This document shows positions 1 to 9,044 of a stretch of 64,000 bases of DNA, in pieces. The stretch covers positions 1,488,001-1,552,000 of the forward strand of contig NZ_CP101156.1 of the NCBI RefSeq assembly GCF_024298845.1, given 5' to 3'. Made by a program: the position numbers and the translations under genes. This stretch comes from Natronosalvus amylolyticus (lineage in GTDB: Archaea; Halobacteriota; Halobacteria; Halobacteriales; Natrialbaceae). Below the pieces are notes generated by a model. That model ran no database searches, was not told the DNA's origin, and saw only the letters and a list, made by a program, of their open reading frames with translations. Each line of letters begins with the position of its first letter. Position 1 is the first letter of the stretch.

Positions 1-942
1 TTCGAACAGTTCCCGGAAATCCTCGAGGCACATCTCCTTGCTCATGCCTGGCTGGCCGGGCATCATGTGGAAACCGACTTTGAACGCCGAATCCCGGAGC
101 CGGCGGTTGGCATCGATGGAGTCTTTCGTCCCGTGGCCGCGGTGCATCTCCCGGTTGATGCGCTCGTAGGTCGTCTGTACACCCACCTCGACTTTCGTCC
201 CGCCGAGTTCGAGCATGCGGTCGATCTGTTCGGGGTCACACCAGTCGGGCTTGGTCTCGAACGTCGTCCCGATGTTTCGGACGTCGTTCGTCTCGTTTTC
301 GGCGATAACGTCTTCGATGTATTTGAACTCGTACTCGTCGAAGTCCTGGGCGAAGCTGACACCTTCTGCCGGTTCAGGTTCTTTCTCGACGTCGTAGTCG
401 TTCATCGCCTCGAGGGCGCGTTTGACGAACCACTCCTGATAGTCGTGGCTTCGGGCGGTCATCGTTCCGCCCATCAGGATCAGTTCGACTTTGTCGACAG
501 GATGTCCGATTTCGCGTAGCTGCTCGAGTCGTAAGGTGACCTGTCCGTAGGGGTCGTAATCGTTCTGAACGCCACGGGCGGCGGCGGGTTCCTGCCCGGT
601 GTAGCTCTGAGAACTCGAGAACTCCGAATCGGGGCCACCGGGACAGTACAGGCACTTCCCGTGTGGGCAGCGCTCTGGACTGGTCATAATCGCCACCGGC
701 GAGACCCCAGAGGCCGTTCTGACGGGTTTGCGCTGCAACACTGCCTCGAGCGTCTCGCGGTGTTCCTGTGGCGCGTAATCGAGCAGTTCGGAGTTTTTCG
801 GCACCTTCGGTGCTGAGTGTTCCGAACACGCCGCTAGCTTGGCCTTCTCGACCTCGTCTCGCTCGATTTCACCGTCGAGGATTCGCTCGACGAGTGTTTC
901 ACACACTGCCTCGAGGGCCTCGGTTTCACTGGCACCGCTCAT
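1..942 (-). CDS. elp3: Elp3-family tRNA uridine-34 modifying enzyme (partial, N-terminal 314 aa)
   Basis: The reading frame opens at an ATG ending at 942 and runs off the left edge with no stop. The protein carries the Elp3 radical-SAM cysteine cluster (CPHGKCLYCPGG, about residues 81-92), followed by the family-typical PDSEFSSSQSYTG segment, and later ETKPDWC and a radical-SAM barrel. Elp3 uses SAM, an Fe-S cluster and acetyl-CoA to begin carboxymethylation of wobble uridine in tRNA; in archaea it acts alone. The C-terminal acetyltransferase domain must lie outside the window. The family assignment is from visible motifs and is strong; the exact product is inferred from the family. Confidence 0.93.
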   Translation of the reverse strand, partial: MSGASETEALEAVCETLVERILDGEIERDEVEKAKLAACSEHSAPKVPKNSELLDYAPQEHRETLEAVLQRKPVRTASGVSPVAIMTSPERCPHGKCLYCPGGPDSEFSSSQSYTGQEPAAARGVQNDYDPYGQVTLRLEQLREIGHPVDKVELILMGGTMTARSHDYQEWFVKRALEAMNDYDVEKEPEPAEGVSFAQDFDEYEFKYIEDVIAENETNDVRNIGTTFETKPDWCDPEQIDRMLELGGTKVEVGVQTTYERINREMHRGHGTKDSIDANRRLRDSAFKVGFHMMPGQPGMSKEMCLEDFRELFE

Positions 943-1091
943 CTGGGAATGTATGGCCGTGGAACCCGGTTAAGGGTATCGTCTCGACTGTCGAACCTGT
1001 AGACTGATACTTACAGGAGAGCAGCCAGCCGCTGAGAAGAAACGAGAGGAGACCACTACACAGCGATGGGGCCAACGTTTTCTACCTACAG

Positions 1092-1132
1092 TAACCTGTG
1101 TGGCCACGCTAACCTGTGTCAATATTATATGC
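1092..1132 (+). promoter_or_regulatory. Promoter of the PfpI gene with direct repeats
   Basis: TAACCTGTGT occurs at 1092-1101 and again at 1110-1119, an 18-bp period, just upstream of a TATA-like AATATTATATG at 1121-1131. The TATA lies about 37 nt before the ATG at 1164, so a short leader is expected. The paired repeat could be a regulator site next to the B-recognition element; no regulator is known. Confidence 0.45.
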
Positions 1133-1163
1133 GAGTTCGATGTAGGACTTTCCGGGTGAGACT

Positions 1164-1754
1164 ATGGGAAAACACATCCTCATGATCGTCGGCGATTTCG
1201 GTGAAGATTACGAGATAATGGTTCCGTTCCAGACCCTCGAGGCCGTCGGTCACAGCGTCGATACGGTCTGTCCGGAGAAAGAAAGCGGCGACACGGTCAA
1301 GACGGCCATCCACGACTTCCGTGGCGACCAGACGTACCTCGAGGAGCGCGGCCACGATTTCGTCCTGAACGCCACGATGGCCGAGGTCGACCCAACCGAG
1401 TACGACGCGCTGGTCGTCCCGGGCGGGCGCGCACCGGAGTACCTCCGCACCTACGACGAGGTGCTCGAGACGGTTCGGCACTTCTTCGAGGCGGACAAAC
1501 CGGTCGCCTCGTTGTGTCACGGGCCGCAGATTCTGGCTGCCGCCGGCGTGCTCGAGGGGTACGAGATGACGGCCTACCCGGCCGTTCGCGCCGAAGTCGA
1601 AGCAGCCGGCTGTTCCTGGGTCGACGGCGTCGTACGCGACGGCAACCTCGTTACCGGACAGGCCTGGCCGGACCACCCCGAGTGGCTCGCCGAATTCATG
1701 GCCCTGCTCGGTGACGAAATCTCACACGGAGAGCCGATCGCTGCAGACGACTGA
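1164..1754 (+). CDS. DJ-1/PfpI family protein
   Basis: A 196-aa protein of the DJ-1/PfpI superfamily (class I glutamine amidotransferase-like fold). The Rossmann-like start [15 protein letters not shown], the VVPGG loop (about residues 86-90) and the nucleophile elbow SLCHGPQ (Cys near residue 117) are all visible. Members include deglycases, cysteine proteases and chaperones; the substrate cannot be read from sequence. It is monocistronic, followed by a convergent SHOCT gene. The conserved Cys and an upstream acidic residue (E12/E15 region) suggest an active enzyme. Confidence 0.9.
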   Translation: MGKHILMIVGDFGEDYEIMVPFQTLEAVGHSVDTVCPEKESGDTVKTAIHDFRGDQTYLEERGHDFVLNATMAEVDPTEYDALVVPGGRAPEYLRTYDEVLETVRHFFEADKPVASLCHGPQILAAAGVLEGYEMTAYPAVRAEVEAAGCSWVDGVVRDGNLVTGQAWPDHPEWLAEFMALLGDEISHGEPIAADD

Positions 1755-1792
1755 TCAGACGAACACAGTACAGACGACGTCGAGAACGGGGC

Positions 1793-2230
1793 TTACTCGA
1801 GCTCCAATCTCCGGTCGCGTGATCGGCTTCTGGAGTCCTGTTCGGACAGTCGGTCCTCGAGATCTTCGAGCGATTCGGTCTCGAGCAGGTGCTCGAGTTT
1901 CCGTTCGAACTGTTCGTCGGTCAGTTCCCCGCGAGCGTACCGGTCCCGAAGCGTCTCGAGGGCGTCGGTCGCATCCATATCTCCGTTTGCGTCCGCTGCT
2001 TTCCGGTCGGCACTCTCGTCTTCGTTCCAGTCACCTTCCCACTCGTCCTCGTCGAACAGCATCGAAACGATGGGAATCACGGCGACGTAGCCAAAGAACA
2101 TGACGGCGAGCCAGAGGTCGCCACCGACACCGCTCACCAGCAACCCGAGCCACAGGCCGGTAATCAGGGTCGCTGCGATGCCCGAGGCGTTCCGGCGAAA
2201 ACGCTCTCCAACCGTCGATTCCGTTGCCAT
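1793..2230 (-). CDS. Two-TM membrane protein with C-terminal SHOCT domain
   Basis: 145 aa. Two hydrophobic segments (about residues 17-36 and 40-60) are followed by an acidic linker and a SHOCT-type module (about residues 90-122, LRDRYARGELTDEQFERKLEHLL), then a charged Arg/Ser-rich tail. SHOCT is a short helical oligomerisation module common in haloarchaeal membrane proteins. Function unknown. The stop lies 38 bp from the convergent PfpI gene. Confidence 0.82.
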   Translation of the reverse strand: MATESTVGERFRRNASGIAATLITGLWLGLLVSGVGGDLWLAVMFFGYVAVIPIVSMLFDEDEWEGDWNEDESADRKAADANGDMDATDALETLRDRYARGELTDEQFERKLEHLLETESLEDLEDRLSEQDSRSRSRDRRLELE

Positions 2231-2305
2231 AACAGATTGTCATTTCGGAGGTAAAAAGACGTTTCTACTCCGAGAGGTTGCAGTCGAAGAAAGACGACGG
2301 TTCGC

Positions 2306-4375
2306 TCAGTTCAGGCGCTCGCCAACGGCCTCGAGGGCGGCCTCGCGAACCGCGTCGCGCTCGCCCGAGAGGAACGTCAGGTAGCCATCGCGCCCGCCGA
2401 CGACGTGAACGCCAGCACTCGGCACGGCCTTTCGAACGGCCTCGCCCAGTTCTCGAACGTCGATGGCGTCACCGTCGCGGACGTGCAGTTCGTCCTCGTC
2501 GACGCCGAGCGTTACCGCAACGTCGTCTCGCCGGTGGAGTTCCTCGAGCAGCAAGATAGCCGTCGGGAAGTTGAACCGGTGGGTGAACGCCGCCGTATCG
2601 AGGACGTTGACGGCGCTGCCGTCCACATCCTCGGTGGTGAGGTTCACGCGTGCTGCCTCGAGTTCGGTCTCGAGTTTGTCGCGGAACTGCTCGGAGACGT
2701 GGGCTGCGAGGTCACCATCGTCGTCGAACAGCAAGTCGGCGATGAGTTCGCGTTTGTCCTTGTAGGACTGGTAGTAGGCCTCGAGGGAAACCGCTTCACG
2801 TCGCTCCGATTGGGCGGTCTCGTCGTAGCCGGCAGACGCGGCGAGTTCGGCGTACACCTCGGGGACGTCGCCCCAGAAGCTCACGGCGGGAAGGTGCTCG
2901 AGGTCGCCACGGACGTCGTCGTTGACGTGGGCGGCGACGTTCGCTGCCAGAACGCTCGAGGTGACCGTCGAGAGGTCGACCTGGTCGCCAGCGAGCGACG
3001 GTGAGACAGCGACGGAGACGGCGTCGACGATTTCGGCGTCGGCGCGACTGTCGTCGATGACCAGCCGGTCGACTCCGTAGATGTCGAGCAGGTCGTAGCC
3101 GTCGAGCGAGTCACGCGTCCCACCGGCGTCGACCAGCACGACCAACGGGAGTTGCTCGTCGTGACGGTCGCGAGCCTCGAGCATCGAGGTAACGTCGCCA
3201 GTTGCCGCGTCCATGTCGTAGACGTGGCCCTCGAGCGGGCGTCGCTCGAAGTAGTGGTAGACGGCGTCGTCGCGCGTGTGCTTCTCGGCGATCAGCGGCA
3301 AGACGGCGCGTTCGATGGCCGCACCGGCGATGTAACCGTCTGCCGTCGCACTGTGGCGGACGACGATCGGGCGCGCTTCCATGACGGCGCGGCGAATCGT
3401 CGTCGCAGCCTCGACAACGTCGTCTTCGACCGCGGCGACCGATTCATCTTCGGCCAGCGGCGCGACGATAGTTGGGCGTGCTTCCTGTTCGATAGCGGCG
3501 TCGAGTCGGGCCTCGACGGTCGCTTCCTCTTCACCCTCGAGGATTTCGAGCGCTTCCGTTTCGACCTGTAGGTCGCCACGGCGGCGTTCGACTTCGCCAC
3601 CCAGCGAAACCATATCGCCGGTTTCGACCGACGGGTAGGCACGAACGCCGGCTTCTTCGAAGGCGGCACATTCGACAGTCCCGGTTTCGTCGCTGAGTTC
3701 GAACACGGTCGGACCGCTGGTCTGGCGGACGCTCGCAATCTCGCCCTCGAGGCGAACGAGCGAACCGACCTGGTCGCCGATGGCGTCGACGGTCGTTCGG
3801 TTGAGTTCGGCCGTCGCGTCGGCCGCGTCGTCGGTCGCCGGTTGCGCGGTTGCCGTCGCAGCACCCGCCCCACCCTCGCTCGTCGATTCGACGGGCGATG
3901 GCGACGGAGCGGTCGTCGGTTGCGCGGTATCCGTCTCGGAATCGGCTTCCGGTTCGGTGCTGTCTGCTGCGTCGTCCGCGTCGTCATTTCGCTCCTCGGG
4001 GAGGACCTGTTCGCCGTCAGCCGTCTGAATAATCTCGCCGCGGAACTCACGTGGTTCCTGGCGGATCGACCAGCCGAGGTCGACGTTTCCGTTGTCCCGG
4101 ACGTCGAGCACCTGGACGTAAACGGAGTCCCCGGGCTCGAGGTCGAGGCTTTCGAGACGACTATCCAACTCGCTTCGGTGAAGCAAACCCGTGACGTGGT
4201 CTCCGATATCGACGAAGAGACCGAAGTCGGCGTAACCGTCGACAGTCCCTCGGTAGTACCGAGGTGGGACGAGTTCCGACGGGGACGTGCCTTCGAACTC
4301 GAAGGCGACGTCCTCCTGGTGGAACTCACAGACCCAGCCGTCGACGGGCTTGCCACAGATGATACAGTTACCCAT
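2306..4375 (-). CDS. DHH/RecJ-like protein with zinc finger, S1 and OB-fold domains; degenerate catalytic motifs
   Basis: 689 aa. Order of parts: a small zinc finger (C4, C7, C16, H19), an S1 RNA-binding domain (about 37-102), a low-complexity acidic/Ala-rich linker (about 125-190), a tRNA-anticodon-like OB fold (about 195-280), and a DHH/DHHA1 phosphoesterase region (about 300-689). Haloarchaea carry several RecJ-like DHH proteins linked to replication, repair or RNA metabolism. Here the canonical DxD of motif I reads TAD (residues 344-346) and the DHH motif reads DDS (441-443), so the metal site is probably incomplete. The protein may be a structural or nucleic-acid-binding relative, as Cdc45 is of RecJ. 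Start ATG at 4375 is directly followed by the zinc-finger residues. Confidence 0.85.
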   Translation of the reverse strand: MGNCIICGKPVDGWVCEFHQEDVAFEFEGTSPSELVPPRYYRGTVDGYADFGLFVDIGDHVTGLLHRSELDSRLESLDLEPGDSVYVQVLDVRDNGNVDLGWSIRQEPREFRGEIIQTADGEQVLPEERNDDADDAADSTEPEADSETDTAQPTTAPSPSPVESTSEGGAGAATATAQPATDDAADATAELNRTTVDAIGDQVGSLVRLEGEIASVRQTSGPTVFELSDETGTVECAAFEEAGVRAYPSVETGDMVSLGGEVERRRGDLQVETEALEILEGEEEATVEARLDAAIEQEARPTIVAPLAEDESVAAVEDDVVEAATTIRRAVMEARPIVVRHSATADGYIAGAAIERAVLPLIAEKHTRDDAVYHYFERRPLEGHVYDMDAATGDVTSMLEARDRHDEQLPLVVLVDAGGTRDSLDGYDLLDIYGVDRLVIDDSRADAEIVDAVSVAVSPSLAGDQVDLSTVTSSVLAANVAAHVNDDVRGDLEHLPAVSFWGDVPEVYAELAASAGYDETAQSERREAVSLEAYYQSYKDKRELIADLLFDDDGDLAAHVSEQFRDKLETELEAARVNLTTEDVDGSAVNVLDTAAFTHRFNFPTAILLLEELHRRDDVAVTLGVDEDELHVRDGDAIDVRELGEAVRKAVPSAGVHVVGGRDGYLTFLSGERDAVREAALEAVGERLN

Positions 4376-4573
4376 CTACTCGACACAAACAGGTAGTGCC
4401 TAAAACGGTTGTCGAAATACGTTCGCCACACTCGAGGGAGCGATCCGGAGAGATTTTTCACAGGCTATCGGTCCCGTTGCTGTCGGTTTCAACGTGTTCG
4501 GGCCAGGATTTTCGGCCGGTCCCGCCGACTTTCAGCTGACGGCTATGGCGAATCCGTTCGCATGCCCGATGCC

Positions 4574-4840
4574 CTACTCTTCGAACACGGGCGAGGAGTC
4601 CTCGAGGTCGGCCAGGTCGTCTGCAATCGCTCGAGCCTCTTCGGGAAACAGCGCGACCTGTACCTCGTTGCCTTCGTCGTCTTCGAAGACGAGCTTGACG
4701 CGTTTGTCGCCGAACTCGCGGGCCTCTGCCTCCTCGACAGCGAACAGTTTTGCCGTCGCCGATTTATTCGTCGGGCCGACGTTTTTCAGGCTGCCGTCTT
4801 TCAGTTCGATCATGAAATTCTCGAGATTCAGCGTGATCAT
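4574..4840 (-). CDS. Conserved haloarchaeal hypothetical protein
   Basis: An 88-aa acidic protein beginning at the internal ATG (MITLNLENF...). A longer 123-residue frame exists, but its extra N-terminus looks like translated promoter sequence. The protein has a beta-rich N-terminal half (ITLNLENFMIELKDG) and a helical acidic tail (FPEEARAIADDLADLED). I recognise no named domain. It is monocistronic between the DHH-protein promoter and the metallo-hydrolase. Confidence 0.7.
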   Translation of the reverse strand: MITLNLENFMIELKDGSLKNVGPTNKSATAKLFAVEEAEAREFGDKRVKLVFEDDEGNEVQVALFPEEARAIADDLADLEDSSPVFEE

Positions 4841-5057
4841 GTGACCGGCAGCTACGAACGGCGCGTACAAAAGTGGGTGTGGCCCGTTTCCGTAACAAAA
4901 CGCTATAGTAGCCCTATCTCGACCCCTCGAGAGGGCGTAATTCACCTCGATCCTGGACAGATTCGTCTCAATCCCGGGGCAGATTTACCTCGAGTGGTTC
5001 TGAAGGCTGGGAAGCGACGGCCACTTTTATATTTCTGTCAGCGGAAGGGACAACCGT

Positions 5058-5780
5058 ATGGAGCTTACCTGGCATGGCCACTCGACGTGGCACGTTACCG
5101 TTGGCGACACCGACCTGTTGATCGACCCCTTCTTCGACAATCCGAAGACTGACCTCGAGCCGGATGACGTCGACGCACCTGACTACGTTCTGCTCACGCA
5201 CGGACACGCCGACCACATCGCCCACGCCGAGGCGTTCCCCGATGCGACCCTCGTCGCGACACCCGAACTGGTGTCGTACTGCCAGGACAACTTCGGTCAC
5301 GGGAACGCCGTCGGCGGCATGGGCATGAACCTCGGCGGCACCGTCGAGTGTGGGGACGCGTACGTGACGATGCACCGCGCTGACCACACGAACGGCATCA
5401 TGACCGAGTACGACGTCGAGGCCGGCATGCCAGCCGGGTTCATCATCTCCGATACGAAACCGACCCAGGTCTCAGACGAGGAGTCGACGACGTTCTATCA
5501 CACCGGCGACACCGGCCTCATGACCGAGATGCGAGACGTTATCGGTCCGCACCTCGAGCCGGATGCCGTAGCCGTCCCCATCGGCGACCACTTCACTATG
5601 GGCCCCTGGCAGGCCGCCATCGCCGTCGACTGGCTGGACGTCGATTACGCCTTCCCACAACATTACGATACGTTCCCACCGATCGAGCAGGACCCGGCGG
5701 ACTTCGAACGCGAGGTGACGGCCACCGGCAGCGACGCCGAGGTCGTCGTCCTCGAGGGCGACGAAACGTTCTCGCTCTGA
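5058..5780 (+). CDS. Metal-dependent hydrolase, metallo-beta-lactamase superfamily (UPF0173 type)
   Basis: 240 aa. The N-terminal WHGHSTW and the metal-binding THGHADH (HxHxDH, about residues 53-59) are diagnostic of the MBL fold. HTGDTGL (about 156-162) supplies the bridging Asp, and FPQHYDTFP near residues 197-205 another His. The overall layout matches the UPF0173/UlaG-like group of L-ascorbate-6-phosphate lactonase relatives; the physiological substrate is unknown. The gene stands alone, 78 bp before osmC. Confidence 0.88.
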   Translation: MELTWHGHSTWHVTVGDTDLLIDPFFDNPKTDLEPDDVDAPDYVLLTHGHADHIAHAEAFPDATLVATPELVSYCQDNFGHGNAVGGMGMNLGGTVECGDAYVTMHRADHTNGIMTEYDVEAGMPAGFIISDTKPTQVSDEESTTFYHTGDTGLMTEMRDVIGPHLEPDAVAVPIGDHFTMGPWQAAIAVDWLDVDYAFPQHYDTFPPIEQDPADFEREVTATGSDAEVVVLEGDETFSL

Positions 5781-5858
5781 CGAAGGTCGCGCTCAGCACG
5801 AATCCATTTGGCCGACTCCGTTGCGTTTACGGCGGTGGCTGTCGAGAGGTAAAATGCA

Positions 5859-6254
5859 ATGACAAAAGAAGTCACCACCGTCTCCGAAGCGGGATTCAGC
5901 GCGACGAATACGATCCGACAGTTCGAAACGACCATCGACGCCACCGGCGAGGACGCGCCGGACACGCTCGAGACGCTGTTGGCGACCTACGGAGCCTGTT
6001 ACGTCCCGGCGCTTCGCGTCGGCGGCCAACAACGCGGGGTCGACGACCTCGGGAAGATCGCTATCGACGTCACCGGCGACCTCAACGACGACGACAAACT
6101 CGAGGCAGTCAGTTTTGATATTCGCGTCGAAGCAGACGTCGACGACGAAACCGGCGACAAGATCGTCGACCGCGCGTTCGAACTGTGTAAGGTCCACGAC
6201 GCCCTGAAGGACTCGCTGCACGCCGAGACGAGCTTCGAAGGCGACGCGTTCTAG
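5859..6254 (+). CDS. OsmC family protein
   Basis: 131 aa. OsmC/Ohr-fold proteins reduce organic hydroperoxides with two cysteines, and both are present: GACYVPAL (about residue 47) and ELCKVHDAL (about residue 108). The central beta sheet carries the IAIDVTGDLNDDD stretch. It is a probable cytoplasmic peroxide-protection protein. The start is chosen at the ATG preceded by AGGTAAAATGCA. Confidence 0.85.
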   Translation: MTKEVTTVSEAGFSATNTIRQFETTIDATGEDAPDTLETLLATYGACYVPALRVGGQQRGVDDLGKIAIDVTGDLNDDDKLEAVSFDIRVEADVDDETGDKIVDRAFELCKVHDALKDSLHAETSFEGDAF

Positions 6255-6614
6255 ATCGACTCGATCACGTATTCCTCAGTTCGTGTACGGTAGCAGGCTC
6301 TGGGGAAGGCACTCCACCGAGAGGAGAGGGAGCTAATACGAGCAACCAGCTATCCCTTCAGAAAACCCATCTATACATACCCAAGTGATTGACATATAAT
6401 AGAGAGTGTCAGATTTATACGATGGTCTCGGTTTTCCGCTCCCTCGAGCAAGGAACAATAGAAGCCTATAGCGGCTTTTCAAACCCATTTGAGTTTTCCT
6501 CACGACCACCCATGACACGAATTAGCAAATACTTCGGGATAATAAGACAATTCAAATATAATGTCAATCGAGATATGTTTATGCTGTTGGGTGTCCAATA
6601 CAACATGATCAATC
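6255..6614. other. Gene-free AT-rich stretch
   Basis: This 360-bp stretch is clearly richer in A+T than its neighbours. It holds no convincing ORF on either strand. A TATA-like CAAATATAATG near 6554-6564 could serve the downstream membrane-protein gene with a leader of about 30 nt. No repeat or RNA gene was recognised. Confidence 0.5.
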
Positions 6615-7454
6615 ATGTCGACAAGAGACATCGCCATTGAGACAGCACCATCGTCGTTCAAAGACCGATCTACAATCGGGAAGACTCGAATCGTCGCGTT
6701 CACCCTTGCCCTGGTCACGGCGGCAATCATGACCGTTGCATTCCTGCCAGAGTTACTCGCGACGCTCGTGACCGGATGGACCGGGACTGGTGGAGCAGAA
6801 CTCGGCATCCATCGCCTTCACGTCATGGGAATCGCGGCTGTAGTTGCCGTGTTCCTCCTTGGATTATTTGCACAGGCGTACAAACCGAGAACCCGCATCG
6901 CTTCCATGTGGGGTGCGTTCGTCACGATTCTCGTTATCACCGTCGGCACCGTCTGGTACGGGGTCGGCCGACCCGAGGAGGTACTCCCGTTCATGGCAAT
7001 CACGAGCATCGTGCTGGTTGCCCATCCAGCGGGTCGTACCCTGCTCCGACGCGGCAGTTCCTACAGCCCCGTCATGCTGGCACTGGTCGCCATCGCGGCG
7101 GTTCCGCTTCTGGCGTTCGCGTTCAACCAGTGGAGTCTCTCCACGAGCGCAACTGACCCACACGCACTCGACGGGCACTACGTGATGATGGCCGGACTCG
7201 CCATCGCACCGCTCGCGTACGGATTCGTCGCCGCACTCGGGTTCACCGGCTGGCGGCTGGCCGCCTGGCTCGCCGCGCTGCCGATGACCTACTACGGCCT
7301 CATGTCCATCGCGTTCACCGACCAGTCCGGGTCGACCGGCGTCCTCTGGGGCGCGCTCGCGATTATCTGGGCCATCGCGTTCGTCGCAACCGCAGAGTAC
7401 TCCAGACTCGAGCCCGCGACGCTGATTCGACGGAACGTCACGCCAGCACCCTAA
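6615..7454 (+). CDS. Polytopic membrane protein, function unknown
   Basis: 279 aa with about eight hydrophobic segments, spread from residue ~25 to ~265 (for example AFTLALVTAAIMTVAFL, VMGIAAVVAVFLLGLFA, VILVITVGTVWYG-like and LAIIWAIAFVATAEYS). The short charged N-terminus (MSTRDIAIETAPSSFKDRS) is probably cytoplasmic. I see no transporter signature. The gene follows an AT-rich promoter region and is monocistronic. Confidence 0.75.
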   Translation: MSTRDIAIETAPSSFKDRSTIGKTRIVAFTLALVTAAIMTVAFLPELLATLVTGWTGTGGAELGIHRLHVMGIAAVVAVFLLGLFAQAYKPRTRIASMWGAFVTILVITVGTVWYGVGRPEEVLPFMAITSIVLVAHPAGRTLLRRGSSYSPVMLALVAIAAVPLLAFAFNQWSLSTSATDPHALDGHYVMMAGLAIAPLAYGFVAALGFTGWRLAAWLAALPMTYYGLMSIAFTDQSGSTGVLWGALAIIWAIAFVATAEYSRLEPATLIRRNVTPAP

Positions 7455-7671
7455 CCAGTCAGGCTACTACTGACATCGTTCCCACGATGAACGTCGAGGG
7501 AGACCACCTCGAACGTCACTCGAGGGAAACGCTGATACGCTGGACCACGAATAGTCGACCATGGCCAATTCGTGGAGTGATCGCGTCGTCGGCGAGCGAA
7601 TGACCGTCGACCGGGAGTTCTCCTCTCGCGTCGAGAGTTCACGCTTTACCAGCCAGGAGTGGAGCCTCATC

Positions 7672-8004
7672 ATGACCGCGACGGAGTTCGAAATCGAGAA
7701 CCCCGATGACCCGGAGACGGCGCGCGTCGTCGCCAACACCGACAAGGTCGAACAGATTCTCCCGGAACTCGAGAACATTCGAAACCAGGCCGGTGCGATG
7801 GGTGCTGATCCGGGTGCTGGCTCCTCGAGTTCTGGCGGTTTTCTCTCGTCGATCAAGGGTGCCCTCGGTATGGGCGGTGAGGCCTCCTACGACGAAGAAC
7901 GTGAGGCTGCCGAGACCCTCACACAGGAGTACGCCCAGCAGTTGCAGGCGAAAATCGAAGCGAACGGCCGCTGGGAGGAAGTCTGCTCGCTGGCGGCCGA
8001 GTAG
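7672..8004 (+). CDS. Conserved hypothetical protein
   Basis: 110 aa, acidic and soluble. The start at 7672 is preferred over an upstream ATG at 7561 because AGGAG lies about 9 nt before it and the upstream 37 residues look like non-coding sequence. Features are an N-terminal acidic segment (TEFEIENPDDPETARVV), a Gly/Ser-rich middle (GAGSSSSGGFLSSIKGALGMGG, about 45-66) and a helical C-terminus. No domain recognised. Confidence 0.6.
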   Translation: MTATEFEIENPDDPETARVVANTDKVEQILPELENIRNQAGAMGADPGAGSSSSGGFLSSIKGALGMGGEASYDEEREAAETLTQEYAQQLQAKIEANGRWEEVCSLAAE

Positions 8005-8150
8005 TCACCCAACGAACCCGTGTCCGCCATCTCGACCGAATAGTGGCTTCCTCGAGATGAGTACGGCAGCTTCCTCATACCGTGCCCGAGGGTACCCCGT
8101 CAACCGCTATCGGCACAGTTCTCACACAGCAAGTCTGGACAGGGGCTCGA

Positions 8151-8294
8151 TCAGTCCCCAGCGTGAAACAGGGTACGTTCACTTGCCTCGTAAATGCTGA
8201 TCAGTTCGCTGACCAACTCGTCGTAGGATTCGTCCTCCACACGGAGATTGTCGAGGCGGTCGATCGTTTCTTCCTCGAGTTCGACACTGGGCAT
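8151..8294 (-). CDS. Small DUF7557-type, antitoxin-like protein
   Basis: 47 aa (MPSVELEEETIDRLDNLRVEDES...). The pattern of a short strand followed by two helices, and the ETIDRLDNL and YDELVSELI segments, resembles small ribbon-helix-helix/VapB-type haloarchaeal proteins usually grouped as DUF7557. No toxin gene is adjacent, so a free-standing DNA-binding or antitoxin-like protein is the best guess. The start is the internal ATG at 8294; a longer frame from 8336 exists. Confidence 0.65.
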   Translation of the reverse strand: MPSVELEEETIDRLDNLRVEDESYDELVSELISIYEASERTLFHAGD

Positions 8295-8406
8295 GTGCGA
8301 ACCCTTGACACCCAGGCGTATAAAGACGACAGTCACACCAAATGACTGTCAGGATTGGAGGGAGAAAGTCACAGGGTCTTTAGGGATGCCCACCAACTAC
8401 AGAGCC

Positions 8407-8697
8407 ATGTCAGACGAAATCGAAACGACGACGTTCACCATCGAAACCGAAGACGGCGAGACCGACGACGTGACTATTCCCTCCGGATTGGTCGATTTGC
8501 TCGCCGAGGAGGGACAGGACCGTGCCGAAACGGTCGCTGACATCACGCTGCTGTCGTTCGCCAGTCGCGCTCACCACATCGTCCACCACGGCGAGGGCCC
8601 CGACGCCGAACTCGAGGCCCAGGAAGCACGCATCATGGATCTGTTCGAAGAGCGATTCGGCGTCACGTTTGCCGAAGCGACCGGGCACCACCACTAA
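8407..8697 (+). CDS. Conserved haloarchaeal hypothetical protein
   Basis: 96 aa, strongly acidic, beginning MSDEIETTTFTIE. A beta-rich N-terminal half (TFTIETEDGETDDVTIP) leads into helices (LVDLLAEEG, VADITLLSFASRAHHIVHHG) and a His-rich C-terminal end (ATGHHH). The scattered His residues hint at metal binding, but no family is recognised. The longer upstream frame from 8248 is antisense to the DUF7557-type gene and rejected. Confidence 0.65.
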   Translation: MSDEIETTTFTIETEDGETDDVTIPSGLVDLLAEEGQDRAETVADITLLSFASRAHHIVHHGEGPDAELEAQEARIMDLFEERFGVTFAEATGHHH

Positions 8698-8996
8698 TCG
8701 CTCATAGCGATCCATAGAACGCTCAGCACCGTCTGTTACTCCCAACTACGGACGAAAGCCGAGTCAATTACTATCTTCAATCGCGGGCCAACCACCTCGT
8801 ACGACCGTGGCCAGCAACCTCGTACGACTGTGGCCAACCACCACCTTCGATCAGGACCGAACTGTTTCCCGGCAAGTGATCGCTCGAGGTAACCACATCC
8901 GAACCGTGATTTTGGTACGAAATACATAGTAAACGGTACAAGATCAGTATCGTCTTAGTATAGTAATTAGATCATGCTCACTCGAGCCCGCACGCA
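8698..8996. repeat. Intergenic stretch with a 23-bp direct repeat
   Basis: No gene is visible. Between about 8788 and 8844 a 23-bp unit (core ACCTCGTACGAC flanked by GTGGCCA) is repeated about 2.4 times with two or three substitutions. A half-site GTAAACGG at 8929-8936 resembles the arm of the biotin operator just downstream. The rest is AT-rich upstream sequence of bioY. Confidence 0.5.
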
Positions 8997-9036
8997 AATC
9001 TCGTAAACGGAAGTTTTAATCACGGTTTACGAGATT
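8997..9036 (+). promoter_or_regulatory. BirA-like operator overlapping the bioY promoter
   Basis: A perfect 12-bp inverted repeat, AATCTCGTAAAC (8997-9008) and GTTTACGAGATT (9025-9036), is separated by 16 bp. The inner arms GTAAAC/GTTTAC match the known biotin-operator consensus bound by the BirA repressor-ligase in bacteria and archaea. The spacer holds the likely TATA box (AGTTTTAAT, about 9012-9020), and the ATG follows 8 bp after the right arm, so a bound repressor would block the basal factors. The identity of the regulator is inferred. Confidence 0.75.
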
Positions 9037-9044
9037 GGTCCGAT

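Noticed and set aside
6389-6640. 83-codon rightward frame in the AT-rich gap
   Set aside because: Atypical codon use and overlaps the start of the real membrane-protein gene; no homology pattern.
8151-8697. Toxin-antitoxin pair
   Set aside because: The DUF7557-type and the next small protein are on opposite strands and the second has no toxin motif.
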